Source: Sistotremastrum niveocremeum HHB9708
Lineage: Eukaryota; Basidiomycota; Agaricomycetes; Sistotremastrales; Sistotremastraceae
Length of the DNA stretch: 64,000 nucleotides
Assembly: GCA_001630475.1 (NCBI GenBank)
Contig: KV419396.1
Coordinates: forward strand, 186,001-250,000
Reading direction: 5' to 3'
Below, piece by piece: positions 22,615 through 36,200 of this stretch. The notes beneath the pieces were generated by a model. The model had not been told where the DNA came from, did not search any database, and saw nothing but the letters and a program-made list of their open reading frames with translations. The stretch's first letter is position 1. Each line of letters opens with the position of its first letter. The translations under genes were made by a program, and so were the position numbers.

Positions 22615-23370
22615 CTAAAATACTATTTTCTCATCGAGGCCTTTCACCTCCTTAAAACACTCGTCGTAAAGCTCCTGATAGTCGTCGTCAGCCTCAACAA
22701 CCGCACCCTCCTTCTGTTTCTTTTTCAAGTCGGGGCACACCAATACACAACTTGTTGGTCTTTTTGTCGAGCTAGCTTTCCCAAGTTCGTCTTTTGATGA
22801 TACGAAGACATAAGGGATATTGGCTTCTTCGCTCAGAACAGGTAAATGTGAGATGATGTCGATAGGGCTGATGTCGGCAGCCAAAATTAGCAGGCTAAAA
22901 TATTCGTTAGCTCACGCAGATCGTATAGAAAATGAATGCGCACCCTTTCTGACCCTTCCGTATTCCTTTAACCACCTCTTTCACTCCACGTTTAACCTGT
23001 CGTTGTTTCGTGGCTGATTCTTGGCTGAGGACGTGATCATGAAACGCAGCCGAGGGGCAAACCTTTTTTCACCGTCTTGTGAAGTTTCTTCACGAGCTTT
23101 TTCTGAGCCAGAGGTTGGGCAATAGGTGATAATTCCTCTATAGGAACCATGACTTCATCTTTCTCCTTCTTCGCTTTCTTCGGCTGCGTATCATGTATGA
23201 GGACATTTCAACCAATAAGCAAGCTCACGGCTCACCTTGACTTCAACGCTTTCATCTGCCATTTCCACATCCACTGCACCGGCATCAACCTCCACAACAG
23301 CTTTCACAGGTGAACTCCCCTCTTCGCCCTTCTTCTTTTTATCCTTCTTTCCAGAGGCGTCCTTGGCCAT
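22615..23370 (-). CDS. NHP2: H/ACA snoRNP protein NHP2 (L7Ae family)
   Basis: NHP2 is the L7Ae-type core protein of H/ACA snoRNPs, which guide pseudouridine formation in rRNA and act in the nucleolus. The spliced protein begins MAKDASGKKDKKKKGEEGSS, a lysine-rich nuclear targeting tail with acidic patches. The L7Ae fold follows, with QVKRGVKEVVKGIRKGQKGL, LAADISPIDIISHLPVLSEE and NIPYVFVSSKDELGKASSTK, then RPTSCVLVC. These match the NHP2 RNA-binding core. The C terminus ends ECFKEVKGLDEKIVF. Three introns lie near 22899-22945, 23005-23065 and 23184-23236. The N-terminal extension is longer than in yeast NHP2, which is common in basidiomycetes. Confidence 0.87.
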
Positions 23371-23508
23371 ATTCGTTTGTGGAAAAGTGATAGAGGTGCC
23401 TGCTCGGAGGCTGTCGGAATCGGATGTATTATTCCAAGAAAATCATTAAGATATTGTAATAAATGGGTATTGTATAGATACAGTATTCGGGATAGAAAGG
23501 ACGATAGT

Positions 23509-24977
23509 CTATCCGCGGAAAACGCCCACAACGAGCACTAGGCCTACCATCAGCGCGCACCCTAGCCAAAGTCGCCATCCACTCATCCCAGGAGGATTTA
23601 CAGGCGAAAGCGACTGGCGAGGTATCGAGCTCGAGAATGCATCATCAACACCTTGAGCAAGCTTCTGATCAGATTTCACTAGTGGTTCTTGCACGGAAGG
23701 GTTGGGAGGGATGTCCATGACTTCAACTTGAGCTACGCCTCCGAAAAAGTCAGTTAAGAGAGTGTCCTCCAATTTTCGGTCAAACAAGTCGGAGCGCACG
23801 CCGGCGTGTGATCTAATGGTCTCGAAGTTGTAAGTTTCAAACTGGTGCGCTCATTTTAGTCAACAGCCGCGTTGAGGGGGATGTGCTCACGAAATCTTTG
23901 AAGTTGGCTTTACTCGTCTTGTTGATTCCTTCGAGGTATGACAAGACGTGATGGGTGAATTTATCGATGACAGCTACTCCTATATCCGCGTCATTTTCGT
24001 GCTGATTGGGTGTTAGTGTTCGATTCAATAGAAGGGAGCGAGAGGTGCTACCGAATATGAGTTTTCGTCTAGCATGCTTGATCCGGTTGCAAGGATATTG
24101 GGAGAGTAGAACTTTGAGTACATGGTGTTTGCCTGACAAGTGTCTATCATGAAGAATAGTTCGTTGTATCTGACAGGGTCATATTAGTACCAAGCCAAGG
24201 ATCAGACTTGAAACACACCTCTTTTTCTGCCACATCTGCTCGAATGCATCGGCGATATCGAACGCGCTGATCTCCTCGTTGTCCTGAAACTTGAGAAACT
24301 CGTTGCCTCCATGACCCGTCATATACACGAAGACATTGGATCTCTCGTCGGTCAGAAGACGCTTAGAACGAGGGACTGAATCTTCCACTCTTCCTTAATC
24401 AATCATTAATATCAGTCAGAAGTCGCTAAAACATGCCGAGGACAAATACCTGTGAGAAGCCTGATGAAGTTCTCCACTGTTACTTCATACCCGCGATAAT
24501 CAACCTCAATATTGTCCCCATATAGATCCAGACGACGGCCCTGGTTCGCGTAGACTGATCCAGGGAACTTGTTACGTGTGTTGCAAGCCACATCATCCGC
24601 CAACATGAGGATGATGTTTGAATCTGGGATCCCCAGTCGTTTCACGGTGCGGTACCTTGAGGTGCCGTTCAGTTATTGGGATCGGTGAGAAGACTTTGAG
24701 TCCATACATCCCCAAGGCATTAGCCATATGCTAAGACGTAATTCAAATGGCGAACAACTCGGTGAAATCATTATAGGCGTACTCTGTAGTTGAACCAATA
24801 TCTGGAGGCACAGACCAACACGGCCCAGTTGTTGGTGTGAGTCGACGAAGTCCTTGCGAAGAATTCATCAACAGGATTGGTTTGTTGGCCGACAGCTAGA
24901 AATGCTAGGAGCAGTGCCAGAAGACATGACGGTAGGCGCAGCATGAGTTGCCTGACGACACCCTGAAAGGCGCCCAT
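23509..24977 (-). CDS. GPI8: GPI-anchor transamidase catalytic subunit (GPI8/PIG-K)
   Basis: GPI8 is the cysteine-protease-like catalytic subunit of the GPI transamidase in the ER membrane; it cleaves the C-terminal signal of precursor proteins and attaches the GPI anchor. The N terminus carries a signal sequence ([18 protein letters not shown]). The mature enzyme shows [18 protein letters not shown], the [20 protein letters not shown] stretch, the catalytic His in [19 protein letters not shown], and the catalytic Cys in [14 protein letters not shown]. The C terminus ends in a membrane anchor ([20 protein letters not shown]). All residues needed for activity appear intact. At least six short introns are required, and the start at 24977 fits the signal peptide. 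The gene sits between NHP2 and a DUF3759 gene on the same strand. Confidence 0.9.
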
Positions 24978-25213
24978 CTTCGTCCAGCCGACTTTTGTTC
25001 AATCTCAAGACTATCTGCAAGCACAATGACCTTGACTCTGTGTATCATTACTGGACGCAGGGAGTTAACTCATTTGAGTCGATCATGGAATAAGCGATGC
25101 TGGCGATTGATGGAAATTTGAAGACGATGGCCCTTCAGGCATAAAGTATTACAGCTTCAAGATGTTTCATTCAGGTGTACACAACATTCGATTACAGGTT
25201 GGAAAGAAGGAAA

Positions 25214-25692
25214 CTAGTAGTATCCCTGTTGACTGAGACCTTCCTCGGCCTGCTTTCTCCCATGATGCTTGGCCTTCTCTCTGTCGATGAAGTCCAGCTA
25301 TGAGACACATTTAGATCAGCACAATCCACTTGATCGATGTTGATGGAGACTCACTCCTCTGGTCTCAACTTCACGGTCGACAAAGGCACCGACGAATCCA
25401 GCAATGAGCTCCTTGGCTTTCTCGTGGCTGGGGGGTTGGCCGTTCTCAGCGACGTGGTTTTCGTAGGCCTTGGCGGCTTCGTAGGAGGCAGCACCGGCGA
25501 TCAGTTCCTAGAGACTGATTAGGATACAGTCGTGGATATATCAGTTCCATCGTACATGACTCCAGCTGGCTTCGTGGGGTCTGTTGGTGACCTGCAGCGA
25601 GATGTATGAGCATATATGCGCATGAAACAGGACGGGGGACATGCCTGGTCGTAGGCCTGAGCTTGATCAGAGTTATCATCGAACCAACCCAT
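25214..25692 (-). CDS. DUF3759 / CipC-like stress protein
   Basis: This small soluble protein of about 105 residues belongs to the DUF3759 family, which includes CipC of Aspergillus, a protein induced by antibiotics and stress. Its role is not known. The spliced product starts MGWFDDNSDQAQAYDQVTNR and continues PHEASWSHELIAGAASYEAA. The rest reads KAYENHVAENGQPPSHEKA, then GFVGAFVDREVETRGLDFID, and ends KHHGRKQAEEGLSQQGYY. This is a close fit over the whole family length. Three introns are required. The first, 25592-25644, begins with GC rather than GT, and only that reading keeps the conserved frame. A TATAAAA box lies 69-75 bases upstream of the start codon, and two CCCCT stress-response-type motifs lie further upstream, consistent with strong inducible expression. 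Confidence 0.85.
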
Positions 25693-25760
25693 TGTGATTT
25701 GTGTTTGAGGTGAAAGTTAAAGTGAATGTGATGAGAGGCGAATGCAGAAAGGACGAGGTC

Positions 25761-25767
25761 TTTTATA
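25761..25767 (-). promoter_or_regulatory. TATA box of the CipC-like gene
   Basis: On the minus strand the sequence reads TATAAAA, 69-75 bases upstream of the start codon at 25692. That position suits a TATA box with a short 5' leader. Highly regulated fungal stress genes often have such an element. Confidence 0.5.
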
Positions 25768-28317
25768 TTCGAGGAGAGGCTGATTATGCAATGATCTGGA
25801 TCGATAAGATTATCTCAATCGGAGCCTCGGCAGCACTGCATTTCAACTCATATGATCGAATCGACTACGCCCACAATTCAAAGGCTGCCCCTTCCCCTTG
25901 GCATCGCCTGCTAGAACCCTCGACTTTGACGGCATTTGAGGGGTGCGACGTTCGGGGTGTCCAGTTTCCGAGCAACAATCAAGATATATCGCAAACTCTA
26001 TGGCGACACTTACTATTCGGATCAGTCCAAGATCACAATTGCACAATGTGTGATAGAAAGAAGCGAGTATATATGCACAATCGAGAACAGAATGATAGCG
26101 ACTACGATTATGGCTGATCAAACAGATCGGGAAGAAGACAACAAGTGATCATCTTCCGGCGATTCTGTTCATGTCCTTGTATGCGCCCGCAGTAGAGATA
26201 AAGCAGAAACGCAGGAGCATCCTAGAACATTCGAATCTTGGCTTGTTCGAAATACAATTATGCCGGCAGTCTCAAGCCGTAGTGAGCTCATCAAGTTCGA
26301 TCCAAGGCACTGGCTTTTCGAAGTCGAGTCAACCCCTATAGCCCTGTCGGTGACCAGATAATGCCGGGCTTCGATTCGCCCAGATTAATTTCCATGAGAG
26401 CGTCTTGCCAATAATGAGTACAAAGTCTCTGATCTTTGATAGATCACCTTGTGAAGCATAACAGAACTGCATAGACGTCTATCAGCCATTTGATTCGCGA
26501 AGTAGTAGACATCACATCTATTGGTTGTTGCATATGGGTCCTTCTCCCGGGCGACTGCTGAGTCCGAGAACAACTATAAGAGCCTCGATGTCTGAACAAA
26601 CCCGTTGTGTTGGAGGTGGATTCCCAGCTGCAGAAGGGGCGATACTTGACAACTTGAATATTGGATTACATGGCCTTCCGAACAAGCAAAGTGGCAGACA
26701 CCAGACCTCAAGACTTCTGGGCGTGGTATAAGGGAGACTGTGCGCTCCAAGGGAGCCTCGAAGACGGACAGAGTACAAGGCTCCTTTGACCCCTAGAGAC
26801 TATCACAAGACGACACCACTGGATGATGAGCATCGAGTTGCTATGACGTGTTGCTGAGCACATCGAGAGGCACTTTTATCCGTAAGGCAGGCGAGATGTC
26901 ATTTGCCAGGTGGCGAAAGTTGGATCGTTCATTATGGGTCGCGAGGTACTGCAGTTGGCTTGGCTAGCCACATGATTACGTGCGGGGCTATTTTCAAAAG
27001 AGCTATCTGCTTTGCCTTTAGAATTTTTTGAACTGCCTCACTCACCTGTACTCACCTACAGGCGACAAGACCACTGTAATTGGGCCAGTCACGGAACTGA
27101 GCCAGGAGAAACAAGTAATCAGAGACATAACACTACTCTTCGGTGATTCTGAGATCTGAGGTCCTGATCGAGCGGATCATATGAACGATGAGGGAGTAGC
27201 CATCGGCCCTGATTTCCAAAAAGCGATCTTTGGGCCGCGAACTGAGGCATTCGCGGCCCAGAGTCTATCGAATAGTGGCAGGACCAAGGTCGATAGTCAA
27301 CTCCTGTTGACAGTTGGATGACGAGCGATCCACGCATCTGGCGTGCTGAAAGACGCAAGCTGATCTTCTCGCATGCTGCCTGAACTGGCAGTTAGTTCGC
27401 TCGCTTATCGTCAGCGCGGGAGTGGTCGAGAAAACGGTATAAACATCCATTGAGGGCTCATTCTCTTGAAAGTCGACAGTACAATAACATCAGTTTGTCC
27501 ATACAACACCTTCCCTGGCCAGAATGCAGACACGTTCTTTGCTTAGAAAATGACGCCAGTATGAAGGATCGATGGACTCCACCACACGATGATGCCACGG
27601 ACCATGAGAGCAGTGTCGACACGGTTCGAGAATGTTCAGTGCGGCTGAAGGTGACGAAAGCGAAGCGGCAGCAAGTGCAGGGACTGGCTCTATATGTGCT
27701 ATAGCGCAGTCGTCGTAATGATCTGACTGACTTTTATGTCAAGAGATGACAAAGATGGTTCTCGCGGCCACCGAAAAGTAGGTCCGGAAAATCCGCACAT
27801 GGCATGCAGCCCAGCACAATTTCTCCGCGACCCCAGATCGTTCGATTTCCCCCAAATAGCAGATCGTATGTGTCGATAGCGATCAACAGCGAGCAGCAGG
27901 TATAGCATAGCGGCTGCTGATGACATGAGCAAGGCGTCAGCGTCGGCTAGCTGACCCAGCGTGTGCCTGGTGATTAGATCTTCACATAGCATCCTCACAC
28001 ATGTTTCTGTCGACGGCGTCTGGGACTGGAGAAATCGTACGAGTCAGAGCGAGTCAGATCAGAGCGCGCTAGCAAAGAAGTACCAACAGTCGCTATAGCA
28101 CGAATATAGCATGCCGGCCCGCACAGGAAATGGAAAGCGGAAGATTCGCCAGGGAGCTACGCGGCGGCCACACTGCGTGGCAGAAAAAGCGCCAACGGAA
28201 CGCGTCAGTTCGGTGCCGAGCGGAGTTCGAATTTGACCCAGGTCCTTCTTTATGAATTCCTGAATTGGCTGGAACATTAGCTCACTCCTCATCCGCACTC
28301 CCTTCACCACCACCATC
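25768..28317. other. 2.5 kb region without a supportable gene
   Basis: This is the largest gap in the window. Many short open frames exist on both strands, but none shows a domain, a signal peptide, a protein-like composition or a consistent chain of introns. I see no long terminal repeats or inverted repeats flanking it and no tRNA-like box A/box B pair. The left end is the CipC-like promoter and the right end the MFS transporter promoter. Two GAGTCA boxes (28041-28046 and 28051-28056) resemble AP-1/Gcn4 half sites about 270 bases before the transporter start. The middle could hold a non-coding transcript or a decayed gene. Confidence 0.4.
25888..25898. promoter_or_regulatory. Pair of CCCCT stress-response-like elements
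   Basis: Two CCCCT motifs (25888-25892 and 25894-25898) lie about 200 bases upstream of the CipC-like start codon. CCCCT/AGGGG is the core of the yeast STRE bound by Msn2/4-type zinc fingers. In basidiomycetes the factor is not established, so this is a suggestion from motif and position only. Confidence 0.3.
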
Positions 28318-31063
28318 ATGTCCGATGATCTCAAAGCCGAGGACTCTCAGTCGCCTTCGCGGGCACCGACTGTAGTCCCTCAAGACGAACTCAAACACAA
28401 CTCTTCGCTCGAGGAAGACCCAACTCTGGAAAACGAGAAGCGCGATTCTTCCTCCCCGGTCCAAGATTTAGAAAAAACGGAACCGGTGGCAGCGACTAGT
28501 GGCGCAGATGACGACCGCTACCTTACTGGAATGAAACTTTTCTTGGTTTTCGTGTAAGTTTTTACCGCGCTTTAAACGCGCCTCTGCGTTGACAAAACGC
28601 CATCACAGTGGATTCATGTTGTCTATTCTCCTCATCGCATTGGATCAGGTATGTAGTCACGTTTTTACTACGCCTTAAGCAGCCCCTAAGCCGGATCTTA
28701 GACTATTGTAAATTTACCTCCTTTCACTCTCTTGGGCGCACTCCTAAGTGAAATCTAGGTGGCAACCGCACTTCCCAAAATCGTCTCACACTTCAACGCT
28801 CTGGAACAAGTCTCATGGGTGGCCAGTGCCTGTCAGTTCCACTCGTTTCGGCTATCAGAGATGTGCCTTAACCCAGGGTCACAGATTTCCTAACCCAGGC
28901 CGGACTGATGCTTTTCATGGGTCAAGTCCTGACGATAGCCCCTGTGAAATGGGTCTATATTGGCTCTATTGGCGTCTTCGAAATCGGCTCTCTCTTTTGC
29001 GCAGTCGCACCCTCAATGAACTTCCTGATTTTCGGAAGAGCGGTAGCAGGCTGCGGTGCCGCTGGGTTAGTATCTTTGAAAGACGTGCAGCCAATAGAAT
29101 TTCTGAGAGCCATTTCTAGTCTCTTTATTGCCGTCCTGAGTATCATTGCACAAGTAACGCGCTTGGAAGACCGACCAGTCCTCTTTGGTACCTTTGGCGC
29201 CGTCTTCGCAGTCAGTAGCGTGTGTGGTCCTCTTCTCGGTAGGTTTAACCCTTTGCCGACTGGCTCTGGCTCACAATCGCTTCAGGTGGTGTACTCACCA
29301 GTGACGTTTCTTGGAGGTAAGGATTGTTCCAGTTTATGCACAAGAGTATTACTAAAGACCCGTTTTTCGCAGATGGTGCTTCTACAGTCAGTAAATGCAT
29401 CTTGATTCATGGTAACTGATGACTGACTGCATGTTTCTCATTGCGTCTCTAGTCAATTTGCCCGTAAGAAGTCCCGTCGTTTTGAAAAAAAAAGTCAAAC
29501 TAACTCTGGGCGCAGTTCGGTGCCATCGCCATCGGAAGCGTTGTTCTATTCCTCCACGTCAAGCCTACACCCCAGAAACAGGCGATCATGGACCTTTCGC
29601 TGATGGAAAAACTGCGCCGGTAAGTGGCTGGCTACCCCGTGGGTAACAGCCTGCTCACCCATGCTTAACTTCAGCATCGACTGGATCGGCACTATTCTCT
29701 GTGTCGGGATGGTCACCTCATTGCTTCTGCCCCTTCAATGGGGTGGCAACACCAAACCATGGAACGATAAATCCGTCATCGCTCTCTTGGTTGTGTTTGG
29801 CGTTCTCCTCGTTATGTTCCTCGGATGGGAATTCTATATGGGTAAAGACGCCATGCTGCCTCTGTGGCTCTTCAAGAGACGCACCCTCGTTGGATGTGCA
29901 TTGGAGGCTGTAAGACTTTATTGTCGCCACTGAATCATATTCTGACTCCGCCATGACTAGTTCTTTATTTTCATGCTCATGTTGCTCGGTATCGTTAGTA
30001 CACGCGATTGCATCGCACATTCACTCGCTGACACGCTCCGCAGTACTACCTCCCCCTCTGGTACCAAGCCAAAGGTCAAAGTCCGTCCAAGTCTGGTGTG
30101 TCCATTCTCGGATTTATGTTGGGCCTTGTTGTCGGTACGTGCTTTAATTCTGGGTGATTAGGTACGTTGTACTCACTAGAATCCAGCCGCCGGTGTTTCT
30201 GGCGGTATCATTGCTGTGCGTGTAGAAAGTTCTTGTCGTTTTTTCGCGGTATTGACATCTGGCACAGAAAACCGGACGCTATTGGCCATTCCTGTTCCTC
30301 TCGCCCTTGTTGTCCAGCGTTGCTGCCGGCCTTATCTTCACTGTCGCCGCCGATACGCCGAACAAGAAGCTTCTCGGTTTCCAAATTCTCTTCGGCATTG
30401 GCCTCGGTATGCAATTCCTTTGTTATTATTTTTCTGTAGCTCTAACGCCGTAAATCAGGTGGAGCCATGCAGAACACTATCATTGCTACACAGACAGAGT
30501 TTGCGTTCGAGGAAGAAATGATTCCTCAAGCAACTTCGATTGTGAATTTCTTGCAACTTGTTGGAGGTGTCTTGGGTAAGCCTTGATAATCCGCTGGGAG
30601 AGTCGCATGCTCACCTCTGTCTAGGTATTTCTATCGGATCCAGTGCGTTTGATGTGTTGATGTGCTCGACTCCAACTAACTTTTGATTCAGCTCTCTTCG
30701 GCAACCAGCTCGTTGCTAATCTTCCGAAGTACACAAACGGTCTTACTCCTGATCAGATCTTCGCTGTTCGATCCAGGCAAGTATACCGTCTCTAAATCGG
30801 CGTTTTCTCATTAATTTCATATAGTGTGACTGCCATTTTCACTCTCCCGGAAGAATTGCAGCAGGGCGTTACTGCGGCCTATGTGGCCAGTTTAGATCGT
30901 GTTTTCATTTTGGGTGTACCTGCTGGTGCCCTTGCGGCTCTCAGTGCATTGTAAGATTCCCAATATCTAATTTTTGCTACTTTATTGACATACAATATAC
31001 AGGTTGATTAAGAACTACAGTGTGAAGGAGAGAGGTTCGGCGGTTACGATGGCGGCTGCGTAG
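28318..31063 (+). CDS. MFS transporter, DHA2 (14-TM) drug:H+ antiporter type
   Basis: This is a major facilitator superfamily transporter of the DHA2 kind; fungal members export drugs, toxins or siderophores across the plasma membrane. A polar N-terminal tail (MSDDLKAEDSQSPSRAPTVV) of about 80 residues precedes TM1 (MKLFLVFVGFMLSILLIALD). The DHA2 signature LDQTIVATALPKIVSHFNAL follows, then WVASAYFLTQAGLMLFMGQV, the motif GRAVAGCGAAG, and the antiporter motif in AVSSVCGPLLGGVLTSDVSW. The later helices include IDWIGTILCVGMVTSLLLPL and GVSILGFMLGLVV. The C terminus ends in a long amphipathic loop, a final helix (VFILGVPAGALAALSALLI) and a short cytosolic tail. About fifteen introns are needed. 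The start at 28318 follows CACCATC. The substrate cannot be told from sequence. It lies apart from any biosynthetic cluster. Confidence 0.87.
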
Positions 31064-31321
31064 TTTAAACTAGAGCCACTACTTATTTTTTACATTCATT
31101 CATTGCACTCACTGCTACACTTAATTTACACACATCATCACTGCTCTGCTTTCTTTACTTGTAGGACTTGTATTCGGTTTATTTGGGATTAGTGTCCGAT
31201 TGCCTAATTGAGCATGGAGACGGATCGTGGTTTGCCGAACGCATAGCGACTTCGATTGATTTGAACAAGGTTCGGATTCTACACCGAGCTTCCTCAACGT
31301 CTCCCTTTTGACCATACAAGC

Positions 31322-33220
<1,899 letters not shown>

Positions 33221-33292
33221 CGCATATTTGTTCACGCTTTGAACGAGATTTTTCATCGGACGCCTCCGAGCGGGTTTCTCTGGATGGCGTCG

Positions 33293-36200
33293 TCACCTTG
33301 CATCATAAACCGGGAATTGTGGAGTTACTGTGTCATTATCGTACTTGTTGTCGTCTAGCAATGCATACATCATCTCGAACTCATCTTTATCAAGACTGAG
33401 CCTGAGATTCTCATTATAGTTCTGTGGAAAGGTATCCTAAATCGTGTGCACATGGGTATTGGAGAATAAGTTATCAGCGGCGAGCAAACAGCAGGGGTCG
33501 GATCTGACCACCAATCAGCCACTTCATTTGAGTAGTGATATAAAACGTACCATTTCAACGAATAATGGTACAAGTTCTGGAATTACTTTCAGCTCAGGAG
33601 GCTCAATGGGCGAGGACGTCTTCTTGCTCTTCTTCCCTGAGCTCTTGGGTTCGACGGGAGGAGATCGGGAAGGAGGGTCTCGCGCAGTGCGTTTAGAAGG
33701 CGATCGATCAGGGCCGTTTTGACCTCGAGGAATAGCAGGTAGTGCCTTCTCACTCGCCTGTCCGGACGCCACGGAAGAGAAAGAAGTTCTGGTTGGCGGA
33801 GCAGACTGCGGCTTGCTGGAACCAGTCAACGGAGCATGTCGAATTGAAGCAGCGGTATCCGTCGTATTGTGAGCTGAGTGAACGCGGGACCCCTCATGTG
33901 GCCGCTGGGAAGTGCTAGCTTGACGTTGCATTTCGAAGCCAGGCTCAGCTTCAAGCGAAGACTCTTCTGAACTTCCTTCTTCGCTTTCATCGTCAGTTTC
34001 GCTGTCGAATTCGCTGTCGCTATCGTCGGCTGCGATCTCCACGGCGTCACCTTTGATCAGGTCGTCGAAGTTGAGATCCTCGACAACTCCATCGACCAGT
34101 GCTTGTGTGGCACGCTCGTCTGCATCCACGCTGCTTTCTCCAGGAACTTTACCAAAGCGACGGCGCAGTTTATCCTCATAGGCGAGTTTCAGCTTGTAGT
34201 GATACAGCGCCACAGCGTCCACTTCCTTGAGGATATCGGCCCGCCCTTTACCTGTGTGAGGTAACAGGAATTCCAGGCTAACAGACTCTCCCAGTCCGAC
34301 ACGGACGAAAGTCAAGAATTGCTCGATCCACTGCATCAAACTATCGAACAGTCCCTGTCCTTTGGTATGGACCTTGTGTACGAAATGGTAGAAGGATTGC
34401 TCATGACGCTGAACAAGATCAATGAATATTTGGACCGTCTTATGGGCATCCTCCTGGCTGACTACGGCGAATATTAGGAATGCCAAAACACATCGGAATT
34501 AAGCTCACGCTCTTCGACTTGTTCGACTGTCTTGATTAAATCGTTCATGAAACTCTGAAGATCACCAATAGAGTCTGCAATACTTGCAGCTTTATAGACT
34601 TGGGCCAAAGGTGAATAGAATATAGTGAGGATGTCTTTGAGCAACTCCGAAGTTGTTCCCTAAGAAAGCGACAGTGTTAGGAATGGTATATGGCATGTAG
34701 TCCAGCAAACTTCACCTCGAAAATTAGAGCTATCAGCTGTTCACGATCCCGCAGTCTTGCGTATAATTTAGCTAGTATGCCAAGATCCTCGTACAGCCAT
34801 GCCTCTTCATCCGCTGGACCGTCGTCGTCGTCTGAGTCATCAAACTTGGCTCTATCCTTCGTATACTCGTCATGAGCCTTGTGTGCTCTCATGACGCGAT
34901 GGAGTTGAGCGCGTGGTAAAACGGGCTCTTCACCGGAGCGAAGGATACACGACAGAATATTAACCTTCTCAGCAGCTAGAGGCAAGTGTGAATGAGCGAG
35001 AACATTCAACGGAAGAGAATGACGAACCTGCGTCCTCGAAATAGAAGTTTTGAATTTCCGCTGGAGCATAAATGAAGAGACGGAGTTTCTCGCAGATCAA
35101 GGGATCATCTACTTTCTCCTCGACTGCTTCGATGTCGCCTTCCAGTGCTTTCACTTCTTCCGATAACGAACTTGTGAACATCCTGGACTCACATTAGTTG
35201 ACGCTCGCCATGACGGCTCTTGTATTGAACATACCGCTGAAGAAGACTTCGTCCGCCGAATGGCTGGGCCAAAAACAAGTCCAAAATCCCCCGAATCATT
35301 CCCACAGGATTGCTGAGCCTTAAAATACCTTTCATGAGCATGTACGGCATAAGACCGTGTATACGCTTCACGGAAGCCAAGGTTTCGGAGGACGCGTCGG
35401 AGGCAACAAATTGATGGAAGATAGTTGAGGCCAAACTACATCGCCTTCAGCCATCATACTCTGTGTCTAGTTGCTAGACCCACGATATTCGTCCCCACTC
35501 CAAGACAGAACGATAATCATGAGGTAAATCCTCGACATTTGGACAGATCTTGATTGTTCCGAAGACCCGCGTTAAGCCGTCTATGAAATTTGTCAAGCTC
35601 TAGGTTGCTCATTGTAAATCCGAATATGGGACGAACCTTCGCCCAGTATATCGCCTTTAACATTGTTAATGGCTCCGCGAAGGCCCTCCACTCTGTCAGC
35701 GACTTCTTTGGCGAAGCGCTTTCGACCCTCATCGCGTACTCGATCAGCTTCTTCCCGCCGTCGAGCATCCTCAAGTTCCTCGGGACTCAAGGAAGTTGGA
35801 CTAGCAGTAAGAAATGAACGGAGAACAGGGCTAGATGCCAAAGTTGGGCTTGCTAGGAGCGAATTTAGGTATGACCTGAGCGTCAATCTGTTCTTCTCCC
35901 TCGATAAGCGCACGGCGGCACCGGTACTCGAAGGAGGTGGTGAGGTAGTCGGTGAACCAGCCATAGATAGTGAGTCTGAAGACTCGTTGACGGGAGATGG
36001 GTTCGAAGCTGCGCCGGTTCCGGTCCAGTAGGCGAATGAAGTCATGCTTGGACCTGCACTAGTAGGAGGGGCAGCGACAGTGGTCCGATCTTTCGGTGGC
36101 GGTGGTCGCACAAGTTCTTCTGTGTGAGCTTTGCGTAACTAGATTTAACATTTTAGTTATTCAAGAAAGACACCTTTTGAAAAATCGACGCACTTCATCC

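Noticed and set aside
26371-26390. Possible tRNA B-box (TTCGATTC) in the large gap
   Set aside because: No matching A-box or cloverleaf can be drawn around it.
27047-27066. Small inverted repeat CCTGTA...TACAGG
   Set aside because: Stem of six bases only; such repeats are expected by chance and no terminator or element border is nearby.
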